A stretch of DNA of 54,166 nucleotides, taken from NCBI GenBank assembly GCA_020026155.1, contig JAHHQX010000012.1, forward strand, positions 1-54,166. The letters run 5' to 3'. The stretch's first letter is position 1. Each line of letters opens with the position of its first letter. The notes under the pieces are model-generated. The model ran no database searches, was not told where the DNA came from, and saw only the letters and a program-made list of their open reading frames with translations. The position numbers were made by a program, and so were the translations under genes. Source of the DNA: Actinobacillus sp. GTDB lineage: Bacteria; Pseudomonadota; Gammaproteobacteria; Enterobacterales; Pasteurellaceae. Positions 44,014-52,786 of this stretch are shown here, one piece after another.

Positions 44014-44924
44014 GATTTTTTCAATTCAGGTTGTTTAATCACTGGCATCACCGCTTCAGAAATCGCGTGTGCCACACGTTCATAACGTTTTCTTAATGGG
44101 GAACCAGGACGATAAATCATCACTACATCACGAGATGGATTTGGATTAACACAAGGCACATATACCACTTTTCCGCAATGATCCGCTAAGACGGCTAATT
44201 CTGGAATAAGCGTGATGCCCAAACCCGATGCCACCATATTATGTAAGGTTTCTAAACTGGTTGCTTGATAATGTTTATTTTCTACCGCACCCACGGTAAA
44301 GCAGTAACCCACCGCGTTATCGCGTAAACAGTGCCCATCATCTAGCATGAGAATTTCTTTCCCGTGTAATTCTTTCATATCAACACTTTTACGCGTGGCA
44401 AATGGATGAGATTTTGGCACCGCGAGTTTCATTGGTTCAGAGAACATAGGTACATTCATGAAAACGTCTAATTCAGCTTTACTTGGTAAAATGGCACAAT
44501 CTAATTTACCATTTTCTAACAATTCAACAAGCTGTGGGGTTTTCGCTTCATAAAGGAAAAGCTCAATTTTTGGAAATTGTTCTTTAATCGTCGAAACGAT
44601 ATAAGGCAATAAATAGGGTCCTAAAGTCGGGATAACACCAAGATGTAATGGTCCAGACATTTCTTTCCCTTGTTGGCTTGCCATGTCCTTAAATTGCTTA
44701 ATTTCACGTAAAATCGCACGCGCTTGATCTACCAGTAATAAACCTGATTGGGTAAACAGTACCTTACGGCTGGTGCGTTCTAACAAGATAGTATTTAACT
44801 CTTCTTCCAGCTTACGGATTTGCCCGCTCAACGTTGGTTGGCTTACTTTACAAGCATCAGCTGCACGTCTAAAATGTTTGTATTCGGCTAATGCCACTAA
44901 ATATTCAAGATCACGAACATTCAT
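44007..44924 (-). CDS. oxyR: Hydrogen-peroxide-sensing LysR-family activator OxyR
   Basis: Peroxide-responsive transcription activator, 305 residues as in E. coli. The N-terminal LysR helix-turn-helix is MNVRDLEYLVALAEYKHFRR ... CKVSQPTLSGQIRKLEEEL. The redox pair is conserved in GHCLRDNAVGYC, two cysteines nine residues apart at about 199 and 208. It is divergent from the peroxiredoxin-glutaredoxin gene, its likely target, and overlaps fabR by seven bases. Confidence 0.96.
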   Translation of the reverse strand: MNVRDLEYLVALAEYKHFRRAADACKVSQPTLSGQIRKLEEELNTILLERTSRKVLFTQSGLLLVDQARAILREIKQFKDMASQQGKEMSGPLHLGVIPTLGPYLLPYIVSTIKEQFPKIELFLYEAKTPQLVELLENGKLDCAILPSKAELDVFMNVPMFSEPMKLAVPKSHPFATRKSVDMKELHGKEILMLDDGHCLRDNAVGYCFTVGAVENKHYQATSLETLHNMVASGLGITLIPELAVLADHCGKVVYVPCVNPNPSRDVVMIYRPGSPLRKRYERVAHAISEAVMPVIKQPELKKSC

Positions 44925-45067
44925 AAAAATTCCTTACAATTTTAAATAACCTTCTCAGCTAATGATAGGTAAAAACGATTGAATAAATCAAGATTAACGT
45001 TTGGCAATATATCATAAGTATGTCTATAATTCATTCTAACAATTAACCTGCTATGAAGGAGAGACTT

Positions 45068-45793
45068 ATGGCAACAATGGAAGGAAAAAAAGTTCCTCAA
45101 GTAACATTCCACACTCGTCAAGGCGATAAATGGGTCGATGTAACCACTGATGATTTGTTTAAAGGCAAAACTGTTATCGTATTCTCTTTGCCAGGTGCAT
45201 TCACCCCAACATGTTCATCTTCTCACTTACCACGTTATAACGAATTAGCGAAAGAATTCAAAAAACTTGGTATTGATGAAATCATTTGTATGTCTGTAAA
45301 CGATACTTTCGTTATGAACGCTTGGAAAGCTGATCAAGATGCAGAAAACGTAATCGTTATCCCAGATGGTAATGGCGAATTTACAAAAGGTATGGGCATG
45401 TTAGTAGAGAAAAATGATCTTGGCTTCGGTCAACGTTCATGGCGCTACTCTATGCTTGTTCGTGATGGTATCGTAGAAAAAATGTTTATCGAACCACAAG
45501 AACCAGGCGACCCATTCAAAGTTTCTGATGCTGATACCATGATCAAATACCTTGATCCAACATGGCAACCAGCTCCATCAGTTGCAATCTTTACTAAACC
45601 GGGCTGCCCATTCTGTTCAAAAGCGCGTACCTTATTAGAAGAAAAAGGTTACACATTTGAAGAAATCGTATTAGGCCGTGATGCAACTATGGTATCTGTT
45701 CGTGCTATCACTGGTAAAAGCACTGTGCCACAAGTATTCATCGGTGGTGAATACATTGGCGGAAGCGAAGATTTAGAAAAATACTTTGCATAA
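45068..45793 (+). CDS. Peroxiredoxin-glutaredoxin fusion (PGdx / hybrid Prx5)
   Basis: Glutathione-dependent peroxidase. From the ATG at 45068 (AAGGAGAG upstream) it has 241 residues, the length of the Haemophilus hybrid enzyme. The peroxiredoxin 5 domain (about 1-165) has the peroxidatic cysteine at residue 49 in PGAFTPTCSSSHLP; a C-terminal glutaredoxin domain (about 172-241) has the redox motif GCPFC, the cis-Pro in STVPQVFIGG and the glutathione-binding GGSEDL. The fusion lets one protein reduce peroxide and be recycled by glutathione. It is divergent from oxyR (143 bases), so oxidative-stress control is likely. Confidence 0.97.
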   Translation: MATMEGKKVPQVTFHTRQGDKWVDVTTDDLFKGKTVIVFSLPGAFTPTCSSSHLPRYNELAKEFKKLGIDEIICMSVNDTFVMNAWKADQDAENVIVIPDGNGEFTKGMGMLVEKNDLGFGQRSWRYSMLVRDGIVEKMFIEPQEPGDPFKVSDADTMIKYLDPTWQPAPSVAIFTKPGCPFCSKARTLLEEKGYTFEEIVLGRDATMVSVRAITGKSTVPQVFIGGEYIGGSEDLEKYFA

Positions 45794-45827
45794 TTGAATT
45801 TACGCTAGGTAAATTAGTCATTAATAA

Positions 45828-45858
45828 AAACCGCATTCACTTTGAATGCGGTTTTTTT
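45828..45858 (+). terminator. Terminator of the peroxiredoxin-glutaredoxin gene
   Basis: ACCGCATTC (45830-45838) pairs with GAATGCGGT (45844-45852), followed by seven T. The arms again resemble one-off Haemophilus uptake sequences in inverted orientation. Confidence 0.88.
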
Positions 45859-45926
45859 GTAGCATTTTTTCCCCAAGATTTTATATAATAACTACTCATT
45901 TTGGAGCTAAAACAAGGAAGAAAACA

Positions 45927-46700
45927 ATGTGTCAACTTTTGGGAATGAATTGTAACGTCCCCACCGATATGAATTTTTCAATGGATGGGTTTTATTTACG
46001 TGCAGGACAGACCGATCAACACTGTGATGGATGTGGCGTTGCCTTCTTTCAAGGAAAATCTGTGCGTATTTTCCGCGATAATCTCTCGGCGCTCACCTCA
46101 CCCATTGCACAGAGTTTAAAGAAGTATGATTTAAAAACAGTTAATGGAATTGCACATATTCGCAAGGCGACCCAAGGTGAAATTAATCTCGAGAATACTC
46201 ATCCGTTTTTACGTGAACTTTGGGGAGAAAACTGGGTTTTTGCTCACAATGGCAATCTCACAGCCTTACCCCATCTCCCAGAAAATAATATTATTTTCTA
46301 TGAACCCATTGGGACAACGGATTCTGAAGCAGCATTCTGTTTTATGGCGAATCAATTAAAGAATAAATTTAAAACAAAACCAGATGAGCAACAACTATTT
46401 GAAAGTATTAAGGAAATTAGCCAGACTTTACAAGAAAACGGCACGTTTAACTTTTTACTATCTAATGGCGATGTAATGTTTGCATTTTGTACAACTGATT
46501 TATATTACATCACGCGCCATGCTCCGTTTGGAGAAGTATTGCGCGTCGATGATGATGCAGTAATTGATTTTCGTCCCTATACTACTGAGCGCGATAAAGT
46601 CACTATCATTGCAACGCGTCCATTAACGAAAAATGAAAATTGGGTAAAAATGGAAAAAGGAGAGCTTTGTTTATTTAAACAAGGTGAACGCATGAAATAA
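45927..46700 (+). CDS. YafJ-like class II glutamine amidotransferase
   Basis: N-terminal nucleophile hydrolase of the GATase II/YafJ family. The start at 45927 (AAGGAAG upstream) places the catalytic cysteine at position 2 (MCQLLGMNCNVP), as this family requires; longer in-frame reading upstream would bury it. It has 257 residues, with DGCGVAFFQGKSVRIF near 35, HIRKATQGEINLENTHPF near 75 and FAHNGNL with the oxyanion Asn near 105. It contains only the glutaminase domain, and its acceptor is unknown. Monocistronic. Confidence 0.87.
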   Translation: MCQLLGMNCNVPTDMNFSMDGFYLRAGQTDQHCDGCGVAFFQGKSVRIFRDNLSALTSPIAQSLKKYDLKTVNGIAHIRKATQGEINLENTHPFLRELWGENWVFAHNGNLTALPHLPENNIIFYEPIGTTDSEAAFCFMANQLKNKFKTKPDEQQLFESIKEISQTLQENGTFNFLLSNGDVMFAFCTTDLYYITRHAPFGEVLRVDDDAVIDFRPYTTERDKVTIIATRPLTKNENWVKMEKGELCLFKQGERMK

Positions 46701-46707
46701 TTCTAAT

Positions 46708-46737
46708 CACGCCCTAATTTTCTAAAAAATTTTTATC
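46708..46737. repeat. Dispersed palindromic repeat, copy H (left arm only)
   Basis: CACGCCCTAATTTTCTAAAA matches the left arm and centre of the family, but the GGGGCGT arm is missing; a conventional terminator begins where it should be. A decayed copy after yafJ. Confidence 0.6.
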
Positions 46738-46740
46738 ATA

Positions 46741-46771
46741 AAAAATCCCGTTAATTTCTAACGGGATTTTT
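46741..46771. terminator. Bidirectional terminator between yafJ-like gene and uraA
   Basis: AAAAATCCCGTTA (46741-46753) pairs perfectly with TAACGGGATTTTT (46759-46771); A-rich on the left and T-rich on the right. Confidence 0.88.
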
Positions 46772-46803
46772 CTTTAACTCACTCATCATTCAATGAATTA
46801 AAT

Positions 46804-48057
46804 TTATTCCTCACGTGGTGGTTTTGGTAAAACTAAATTTAAGATGATCCCACTAATTGCACCAAGTCCAATACCTGAGAATCCCACTCCGCCAAATTCG
46901 AAACTCATTCCGCCAATCGCAAAGACTAGAATGATTGCAATAATCGCCAGATTGCGTGGGCAATTTAAATCAACATTTGAGGCAGCTAAGGTTTTAATCC
47001 CCACAACAATGATGATACCGAATAATAACAACATTATACCGCCCATAACAGGAACAGGAATTGTCGCGAGTAACGCACCAATTTTTCCAATAAAGGCGAG
47101 AATAATCGCAAAAATCGCAGCCCATGTCATAATCGCAGGATTAAAGGCTTTTGTTACAGTCACAGCGCCAGTCACTTCAGAATAAGTTGTACATGGTGGT
47201 CCTCCTACTGCAGTCGCTAATACTGTCGCGATACCATCACCCAATAACGTATTATGAAGTCCTGGTTTATCTAAATAATTTTTCCCTGTCACATTTGAAA
47301 TCGCTAGCATATCACCAATATGCTCTACGGTAGGCGCAATCGCGATTGGCACTATATAGAAAATGGCATCCCAATTTAGCTTCGGAAAAGAAAAATGTGG
47401 AAGACTAAACCAACTTGCTTTATGGACTGCAGTAAAATCAATAATGCCTAAGAAATAAGATAACGTGTAGCCCACTACAATCCCAACTAAAATTGGGACG
47501 AGTTTCATTAAGCCCCGGCCGATAATTGAAGTAACAAGAACGGCGGCTAACGTCACAAAAGAAATTAAAAGTGCCGTATTATGAGCAACAAGAATTGTGT
47601 CACCATTTCCTGTTTTGCCCATCGCCATATTTACGGCAGCGGGTGAAAGAATCAAGCCAATCGACATAATTACTGGACCGATCACGGTTGGTGGTAATAA
47701 ACGATTTAAAAATCCTTTTCCAAAAATTCTGATAAGAAACGAAAAGGCAATATAAAAACATCCTGCTGCCACAAGCCCAGATAAAGTTGCTGGGATTCCC
47801 CATTCCTGCACGCCAAAACTAATCGGTGCAATAAAAGCAAAGGAACTAGCAAGAAAAATTGGTGGTATTTCTCCACGTCCTAAGAATTTATTCGTTAACT
47901 GGAAAGCAATTGTCCCAATCCCCGCTGCGAATAAGGCTACACTCGAATCTAGCCCAGTCAAAATAGGGACTAGAACTAGTGCCCCAAAAGCGACAAATAA
48001 AAACTGTAGCCCAATTAATGAATCTTTAAATCTAAATCTATAATCTGTTGCACTCAT
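46804..48057 (-). CDS. uraA: Uracil permease (NCS2 family)
   Basis: Proton-coupled uracil importer of the inner membrane, 417 residues, with the 14-helix NCS2 architecture. Markers are LQFLFVAFGALVLVPILTG (TM1), APTVEHIGDMLAISNVTG near residue 240 with the substrate-binding glutamate, and GDGIATVLATAVGGPPCTTY near 275. GGGGAG precedes the ATG. It is a single gene here (upp is not adjacent). Its 200-base leader carries a GATTTTTT start region, a 42-codon leader peptide and an intrinsic terminator, indicating pyrimidine-sensitive expression. Confidence 0.95.
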   Translation of the reverse strand: MSATDYRFRFKDSLIGLQFLFVAFGALVLVPILTGLDSSVALFAAGIGTIAFQLTNKFLGRGEIPPIFLASSFAFIAPISFGVQEWGIPATLSGLVAAGCFYIAFSFLIRIFGKGFLNRLLPPTVIGPVIMSIGLILSPAAVNMAMGKTGNGDTILVAHNTALLISFVTLAAVLVTSIIGRGLMKLVPILVGIVVGYTLSYFLGIIDFTAVHKASWFSLPHFSFPKLNWDAIFYIVPIAIAPTVEHIGDMLAISNVTGKNYLDKPGLHNTLLGDGIATVLATAVGGPPCTTYSEVTGAVTVTKAFNPAIMTWAAIFAIILAFIGKIGALLATIPVPVMGGIMLLLFGIIIVVGIKTLAASNVDLNCPRNLAIIAIILVFAIGGMSFEFGGVGFSGIGLGAISGIILNLVLPKPPREE

Positions 48058-48093
48058 AATGCTTATCTCCCCGTTTTACTTTCTTTGGCCCAT

Positions 48094-48131
48094 AAAAAAA
48101 CAGCTAAGAGCAAAAACTCTTAGCTGTTTTT
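48094..48131 (-). terminator. Intrinsic terminator in the uraA leader (attenuator)
   Basis: A perfect 15-base inverted repeat, AAAAACAGCTAAGAG (48096-48110) with CTCTTAGCTGTTTTT (48117-48131), six-base loop, followed on the minus strand by a run of seven T. It stands between the uraA promoter and the uraA start codon, so it must be bypassed for expression. Confidence 0.9.
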
Positions 48132-48232
48132 AAAAAATTTTTCGGTTTAATAAGAAACAATTCACTACCCAATAATCGCAAGCGATTTGATAGTTTTAGA
48201 GATAAAATCACACTCCCATACATTGTTTGCAT
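48104..48232 (-). CDS. uraA leader peptide (42 codons)
   Basis: ATG at 48232, TAG at 48106-48104, MQTMYGSVIL ... TAKSFCS. An AAAAAAGG ribosome binding site lies six bases before the ATG. The frame runs through the 5' arm and loop of the attenuator and stops within its 3' arm, so a ribosome close behind RNA polymerase would prevent the hairpin from forming. AATTTTTT (48139-48132) just before the hairpin would slow polymerase when UTP is low. This is the layout of the E. coli pyrBI leader (44 residues), although the peptide sequence is different. Function is inferred from layout. Confidence 0.7.
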   Translation of the reverse strand: MQTMYGSVILSLKLSNRLRLLGSELFLIKPKNFLKTAKSFCS

Positions 48233-48257
48233 ACAAAACCTTTTTTAGCATAAAAAA

Positions 48258-48293
48258 TCTGGCGTATTATACGCAAACAATTACACACTGCAA
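48258..48293 (-). promoter_or_regulatory. uraA promoter with UTP-sensitive-type initially transcribed region
   Basis: On the minus strand TTGCAG (48293-48288), 16 bases, TATAAT (48271-48266). Seven to eight bases further comes GATTTTTT (48259-48252). The E. coli upp-uraA and codBA promoters begin with GATTTTTT, where UTP level controls start-site choice (G or A) and reiterative addition of U. The same layout in front of uraA suggests the same mechanism. Confidence 0.75.
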
Positions 48294-48372
48294 TCTTTTT
48301 TATGTTTTTTATTCTTGCCAAGAACATTATTTTTTTATAGGCTAGACATACCAAATTGTTAGGATATTTATA

Positions 48373-49065
48373 TTGACACAACTACTTCTTCCTATTCACC
48401 AAATTGATGACGAAAATTTTTCCAATTTTCATGGCGAGAGTAATTTATTACTTTTAAGTTCTGTACGTAAAAATTTCGAACATCTCCAACAACCATTTTT
48501 CTACCTATGGGGAGAAAAAGGGTCGGGGAAGACTCACTTTTTAAAAGCATGCAGTAACGAGTTTTTCTTAAAAAATCGTCGTGCTATTTATGTTCCTTTA
48601 AGTAAATCATGCTATTTTTCCCCTGCGGTCTTAGAAAATTTGGAACAAAAAGAACTTGTATGTTTAGATGACTTACAATGTGTGATGGGAGATCCCGAAT
48701 GGGAAGTAGCCATTTTTGATCTATTCAATCGTATTAAAGAAACCCAAAAAACGTTACTTATTATGAGTGCCGATCAATCTCCACATGCCTTGAAAGTTAA
48801 TTTACCCGATCTTGCATCACGCTTAACGTGGGGCGAAAGCTATCAACTTGCCAACTTAAATGAAGATCAAAAACGTCAGGTCCTGCAAGAAAATGCACGT
48901 CAACGCGGAATTGAATTACCTGATGAAACGGCAAATTTCCTTTTAAAACGTATGGAACGTGATTTAAAGACGCTCTCAGAAACGTTATCTTTATTGGATA
49001 AAGCATCCTTACAAGCTAAGCGTAAACTCACCATTCCATTTGTAAAAGAAGTTTTAAACCTCTAA
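48373..49065 (+). CDS. hda: DnaA inactivator Hda (TTG start)
   Basis: AAA+ protein related to DnaA domain III that, with the sliding clamp, stimulates ATP hydrolysis by DnaA after initiation. It has 230 residues. The clamp-binding motif QLLLPI lies at residues 3-8, Walker A is WGEKGSGKTHFLKACS near 48, Walker B is LVCLDDLQCVMGD near 95, and the sensor/arginine region includes LASRLTWGESYQL. The start is TTG at 48373; no ATG or GTG upstream preserves the clamp motif near the N-terminus. Its stop overlaps the end of lysA by four bases, tail to tail. Confidence 0.92.
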   Translation: MTQLLLPIHQIDDENFSNFHGESNLLLLSSVRKNFEHLQQPFFYLWGEKGSGKTHFLKACSNEFFLKNRRAIYVPLSKSCYFSPAVLENLEQKELVCLDDLQCVMGDPEWEVAIFDLFNRIKETQKTLLIMSADQSPHALKVNLPDLASRLTWGESYQLANLNEDQKRQVLQENARQRGIELPDETANFLLKRMERDLKTLSETLSLLDKASLQAKRKLTIPFVKEVLNL

Positions 49066-50321
49066 CAAAAATCCATATTTTCGCCTTGCCATAAACTTTC
49101 TTGGCTTGGACGCGTTTTTATAATTTTAACAGTATTCCCACACACCATCACTTCACTTGCTGCTACGTGACTATTATACGAAGAAGACATCGCAGCCCCA
49201 TATGCACCTGCATCTAATATGGCTAAAAGGTCTCCTTGTTGAATACGTAACTCTCTATTTTTACCAAGAAAATCACTGCTTTCGCAAATTGGCCCTACAA
49301 CATCATAGCGATGAGAAGTTCGCGCTACTTGCTCAACTTCGACAATTCGCATTTCGGCATGATACAACGCTGGGCGAATCATTTGATGCATACCAGTGTC
49401 AACAATGGCGAAATACTTGTCGCCATGTTTTTTAATATATTCCACTTTTGTCACTAAGATTCCCGCATCGGCACAAATCGCCCGACCAGGTTCAATTAAG
49501 ATTTCAAGATCAGGACAATCTTGCATAATTTCTACTAAGATTTTGACATAATCTTGAATAGGTGCCACACCCTTTCCCTCATAGCTGATACCCAGTCCTC
49601 CACCAAAATCAACATGTTTTAAAATGATTCCACGCGCTACTAACGTATCAATCATATGTCTAATTTTAAGCGCCGCTTCTTTAAAGGGCGTCAGGTCTGT
49701 TAATTGAGAACCAATATGACAGTCAATACCGACAATTTCGATATGTGATAATGTATGGGCAATATCGTAAAGACGTAAGGCTTCATCCGTTTCTATTCCA
49801 AATTTATTCTCGGTCAGCCCGGTAGAAATATAAGGATGGGTATGGGCATCAATATTGGGATTTATCCGAAATGAAATACGAGCGACAAGGTTTTCTTGTT
49901 GAGCAATAGATTGAATACGATAAAGTTCCTGTTCACTTTCTACATTAAAGCATTTGATCCCGGCTTTAAGTGCCATAAGAATTTCATCACGACGTTTCCC
50001 CACTCCTGAGAAAACAATTTTATTCGCATCACCACCTGCTTTAAGAACACGGGCTAATTCTCCACCAGAAACGATATCAAATCCAGAGCCCAATCGTACT
50101 AATGTCTTTAGGATAGCTAAATTACTATTTGCTTTTACAGCAAAACAAACAAGATGCGCAGGCGCAGTATTTAGCACATCAAATGCCTCATCAAACGCAT
50201 GCCAGTTATGAATTAATTGCTTTTGTGAATAAAGGTAAAGTGGCGTTCCATATTCGTCAGCAATTTCTGATACAGAAATACCATCCACGACAAGTTGATG
50301 ATCACGAAAATAAAAGCCCAT
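49062..50321 (-). CDS. lysA: Diaminopimelate decarboxylase
   Basis: PLP enzyme for the last step of lysine synthesis. It has 419 residues, fold III. The PLP lysine is in VCFAVKANSNLAIL near residue 60, the PLP phosphate motif is HVDFGGGLGISY near 230, and the substrate motif ICESSDFLG near 345. The C-terminus VCGNTVKIIKTRPSQESLW is characteristic of LysA. It lies 22 bases downstream of lptM, forming an lptM-lysA operon divergent from cyaY. Confidence 0.96.
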   Translation of the reverse strand: MGFYFRDHQLVVDGISVSEIADEYGTPLYLYSQKQLIHNWHAFDEAFDVLNTAPAHLVCFAVKANSNLAILKTLVRLGSGFDIVSGGELARVLKAGGDANKIVFSGVGKRRDEILMALKAGIKCFNVESEQELYRIQSIAQQENLVARISFRINPNIDAHTHPYISTGLTENKFGIETDEALRLYDIAHTLSHIEIVGIDCHIGSQLTDLTPFKEAALKIRHMIDTLVARGIILKHVDFGGGLGISYEGKGVAPIQDYVKILVEIMQDCPDLEILIEPGRAICADAGILVTKVEYIKKHGDKYFAIVDTGMHQMIRPALYHAEMRIVEVEQVARTSHRYDVVGPICESSDFLGKNRELRIQQGDLLAILDAGAYGAAMSSSYNSHVAASEVMVCGNTVKIIKTRPSQESLWQGENMDFC

Positions 50322-50343
50322 ACTTTACCTCCTATCTAAATGA

Positions 50344-50475
50344 TTATTGATTAATGGACTGCTGATCTTGTTGATTTGTTGACTGAGCAGGGAAATAAAG
50401 TGGTCCTTTAACACCACATCCCGCTAACGCCATCGCTAATGTAGATACAGCTACCACAAATGCAATTTTTCGCAT
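50344..50475 (-). CDS. lptM: Small lipoprotein LptM (YifL / LppL)
   Basis: 43 residues. The signal sequence MRKIAFVVAVSTLAMALAGC ends in the lipobox LAGC (Cys20), followed by GVKGPLYFP, the conserved LptM motif that mimics LPS and helps LptD oxidative maturation in the LPS translocon in E. coli; the rest is Gln/Asn-rich. AGT-AATCT context gives only a weak ribosome binding site. It is located between divergent cyaY and lysA, the standard neighbourhood of this gene (lptM-lysA beside cyaY). Confidence 0.9.
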   Translation of the reverse strand: MRKIAFVVAVSTLAMALAGCGVKGPLYFPAQSTNQQDQQSINQ

Positions 50476-50588
50476 AGATTACTCCAAAAGAAAATAAAAT
50501 TACTTTTTATCACTAAATCTCGCTTTATGCTATCGCTAATTAAGGAAAATCTTTATAATTTAACTTTATTTTATAGGAAGGAAATATA

Positions 50589-50900
50589 ATGAATCTGACT
50601 GAATACCATCAAAATATTGATAAACTTTGGCTGAACATTGAAGAACAACTGGAACAACAAGGTTGTGATGTAGACTGCGATACACAAGGTTCTGTATTTA
50701 CCATCACATTTCCAAATGATGAGCAAATTGTTATCAATAAACAAGAACCTCTCCTCGAATTATGGCTTGCAAGTCGCGCAGGCGGCTATCATTTTAGTTT
50801 CCAAAATGGTGAATGGTTAAACCAAAATGGGGAGTCTTTCTGGACCTTACTTGAAACTGCTTGTGCACGTTACGGAGAAAACGTGACTTTCACTCGCTAA
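50589..50900 (+). CDS. cyaY: Frataxin-like protein CyaY
   Basis: Iron-binding regulator of iron-sulfur cluster assembly that acts on IscS. It has 103 residues. The N-terminal acidic helix (MNLTEYHQNIDKLWLNIEEQ) and the frataxin signature around ITFPNDEQIVINKQEPLLEL and LWLASRAGGYHFSF are present. GGAAGG precedes the ATG. recQ follows 17 bases later, or closer if its GTG start is used, so the two are probably cotranscribed. Confidence 0.94.
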   Translation: MNLTEYHQNIDKLWLNIEEQLEQQGCDVDCDTQGSVFTITFPNDEQIVINKQEPLLELWLASRAGGYHFSFQNGEWLNQNGESFWTLLETACARYGENVTFTR

Positions 50901-50917
50901 GAGATATAGACGTGGAA

Positions 50918-52786
50918 ATGCAACACGCAAATTCTCCAGAAAATGCTGGTATCGCCCTGAATATTCTAAAATCTACATTCGGATATCAGCATTTTCGTAC
51001 TGGGCAAGAAGAAGTTATCCAAGCCACACTTGCACAACGCGATTCCCTTGTAATCATGGCGACAGGGAATGGTAAGTCGCTTTGTTATCAAATTCCAGCC
51101 CTCTATTTTAAAGGGCTTACGCTGGTTATCTCTCCTCTTATTTCGTTAATGAAAGATCAAGTCGATCAACTACGCGCGAATGGAATTGCTGCGGATTTTC
51201 TTAATTCTAGTCAGACATTTGAAGAACAACAACGTGTTCAGAATCAAGCTATTCAGGGTGAATTAAAGCTCTTATATCTCTCTCCTGAAAAAATCCTCTC
51301 TCATAGCTTTTTTCAATTTATTTCCCAATGCCATGTCAGTTTTATTGCGATAGACGAAGCACATTGCATCTCACAATGGGGGCACGATTTCCGACCTGAG
51401 TACACGCAACTTGGTAATTTAAAACAAGCCTTTCCGAATATCCCCATTATGGCACTCACAGCCACTGCCGATCTTGTTACGCGCCAGGATATTGTAAAGC
51501 ATTTAAACTTACGCGAACCATACCGTTATATCGGAAGTTTTGATCGTCCTAATATCCGCTACATGGTAATAGAAAAATTTAAAGCCACCGATCAGCTTTG
51601 TGCCTTTGTCCAAAAACAAAAAGGTAAAAGCGGAATTATTTATTGCAATAGTCGCAAAAAAGTTGAGAAATTGACAGAGCGTCTTCAAAAAGATGGCATT
51701 CAAGTTGCGGGATATCATGCTGGAATGGAAACATCGGACCGCGAACGCATTCAACAAGCATTTCAACGTGATGATATTCAAGTGATTGTTGCTACCATCG
51801 CTTTTGGAATGGGCATCAATAAATCTAACGTGCGCTTTGTTGTTCATTTCGATCTTCCAAGAAGCATTGAATCTTACTACCAAGAAACGGGGCGTGCAGG
51901 TCGTGATAATCTACCCGCACAAGCCGTTCTATTCTACGATCCTGCTGATTATGCATGGCTTGAAAAAGTGCTTTTGGAAAAACCAGACACACCACAACGT
52001 CAAATTGAGCAACAAAAATTACAAAGTATTGGTGAATTTGCAGATAGTCAAACATGCAGAAGACTCGTACTTTTAAACTATTTTGGAGAGCATCGCCATG
52101 AAGCATGCCAAAACTGTGATATTTGCCTCGATCCCCCTAAAAAGTATGATGGGCTGTTAGATGCACAAAAGATTATGTCCACTATTTTCCGAGTCGGACA
52201 ATCTTTTGGTAGCCACTATGTAATTGCCGTATTGCGAGGCATGAAAAACAAAAAAATTATTGATAATCAACATGATAGTTTAAGTGTGTATGGTATTGGC
52301 AAAGAAAAATCTCAAGAATACTGGCAGTCTGTTCTACGTCAACTTATTCATTTAGGTTTTGTCAGACAAGTCATGCTAGAAACTAACTACATCCCGCATA
52401 GTCAGCTTATACTTACTGCAGAAGCACGCGCTGTTTTACGCGGAGAAATCCCTCTTCAACTTGCTGAACCAAGACTACCGCGTCATATGAGTGCAATCTC
52501 GCACAAAAATATTGTTACCGATTATGATAAGGATTTATTTGCAAGATTACGCTTCCTACGAAAACAAATTGCAGATAAAAATAATATTCCCCCTTATATT
52601 GTTTTCAATGATGCAACTTTACAAGAAATGGCGCGCTATAAGCCTGATTCCAGTAAAGCAATGTTAGAAATAAACGGGGTTGGTTCAATAAAAATGGAGC
52701 GCTTTGGGTATGCGTTTTTGAATATTATTAAGGAACACCTCCAAAACCAAAATAAAGGAAATGATTATGAACTTTCAAGAAATTAA
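50918..52786 (+). CDS. recQ: ATP-dependent DNA helicase RecQ
   Basis: 3'-5' helicase of the RecF recombination pathway. From the ATG at 50918 it has 622 residues; a GTG two codons upstream is an equally possible start, and reading further back runs into cyaY. Motif 0 FGYQHFRTGQEEVIQA and Walker A MATGNGKSLCYQIPA are near the N-terminus (serine of the usual TGxGKS is present), followed by IDEAHCISQWGHDFRP (DEAH), ALTATA, and QETGRAGRD (motif VI). Zinc cysteines of the RecQ-Ct domain are in CRR...CQNCDIC near 395, and an HRDC domain ends the protein. Confidence 0.95.
   Translation: MQHANSPENAGIALNILKSTFGYQHFRTGQEEVIQATLAQRDSLVIMATGNGKSLCYQIPALYFKGLTLVISPLISLMKDQVDQLRANGIAADFLNSSQTFEEQQRVQNQAIQGELKLLYLSPEKILSHSFFQFISQCHVSFIAIDEAHCISQWGHDFRPEYTQLGNLKQAFPNIPIMALTATADLVTRQDIVKHLNLREPYRYIGSFDRPNIRYMVIEKFKATDQLCAFVQKQKGKSGIIYCNSRKKVEKLTERLQKDGIQVAGYHAGMETSDRERIQQAFQRDDIQVIVATIAFGMGINKSNVRFVVHFDLPRSIESYYQETGRAGRDNLPAQAVLFYDPADYAWLEKVLLEKPDTPQRQIEQQKLQSIGEFADSQTCRRLVLLNYFGEHRHEACQNCDICLDPPKKYDGLLDAQKIMSTIFRVGQSFGSHYVIAVLRGMKNKKIIDNQHDSLSVYGIGKEKSQEYWQSVLRQLIHLGFVRQVMLETNYIPHSQLILTAEARAVLRGEIPLQLAEPRLPRHMSAISHKNIVTDYDKDLFARLRFLRKQIADKNNIPPYIVFNDATLQEMARYKPDSSKAMLEINGVGSIKMERFGYAFLNIIKEHLQNQNKGNDYELSRN

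Noticed and set aside
48165..48251. 28-codon frame in the uraA leader (MLKKVLYANN...)
   Set aside because: Its ATG is about eight bases from the predicted transcript start, leaving no room for a ribosome binding site, and it ends 34 bases before the hairpin. The 42-codon frame with a good site and terminator overlap is the better leader peptide.
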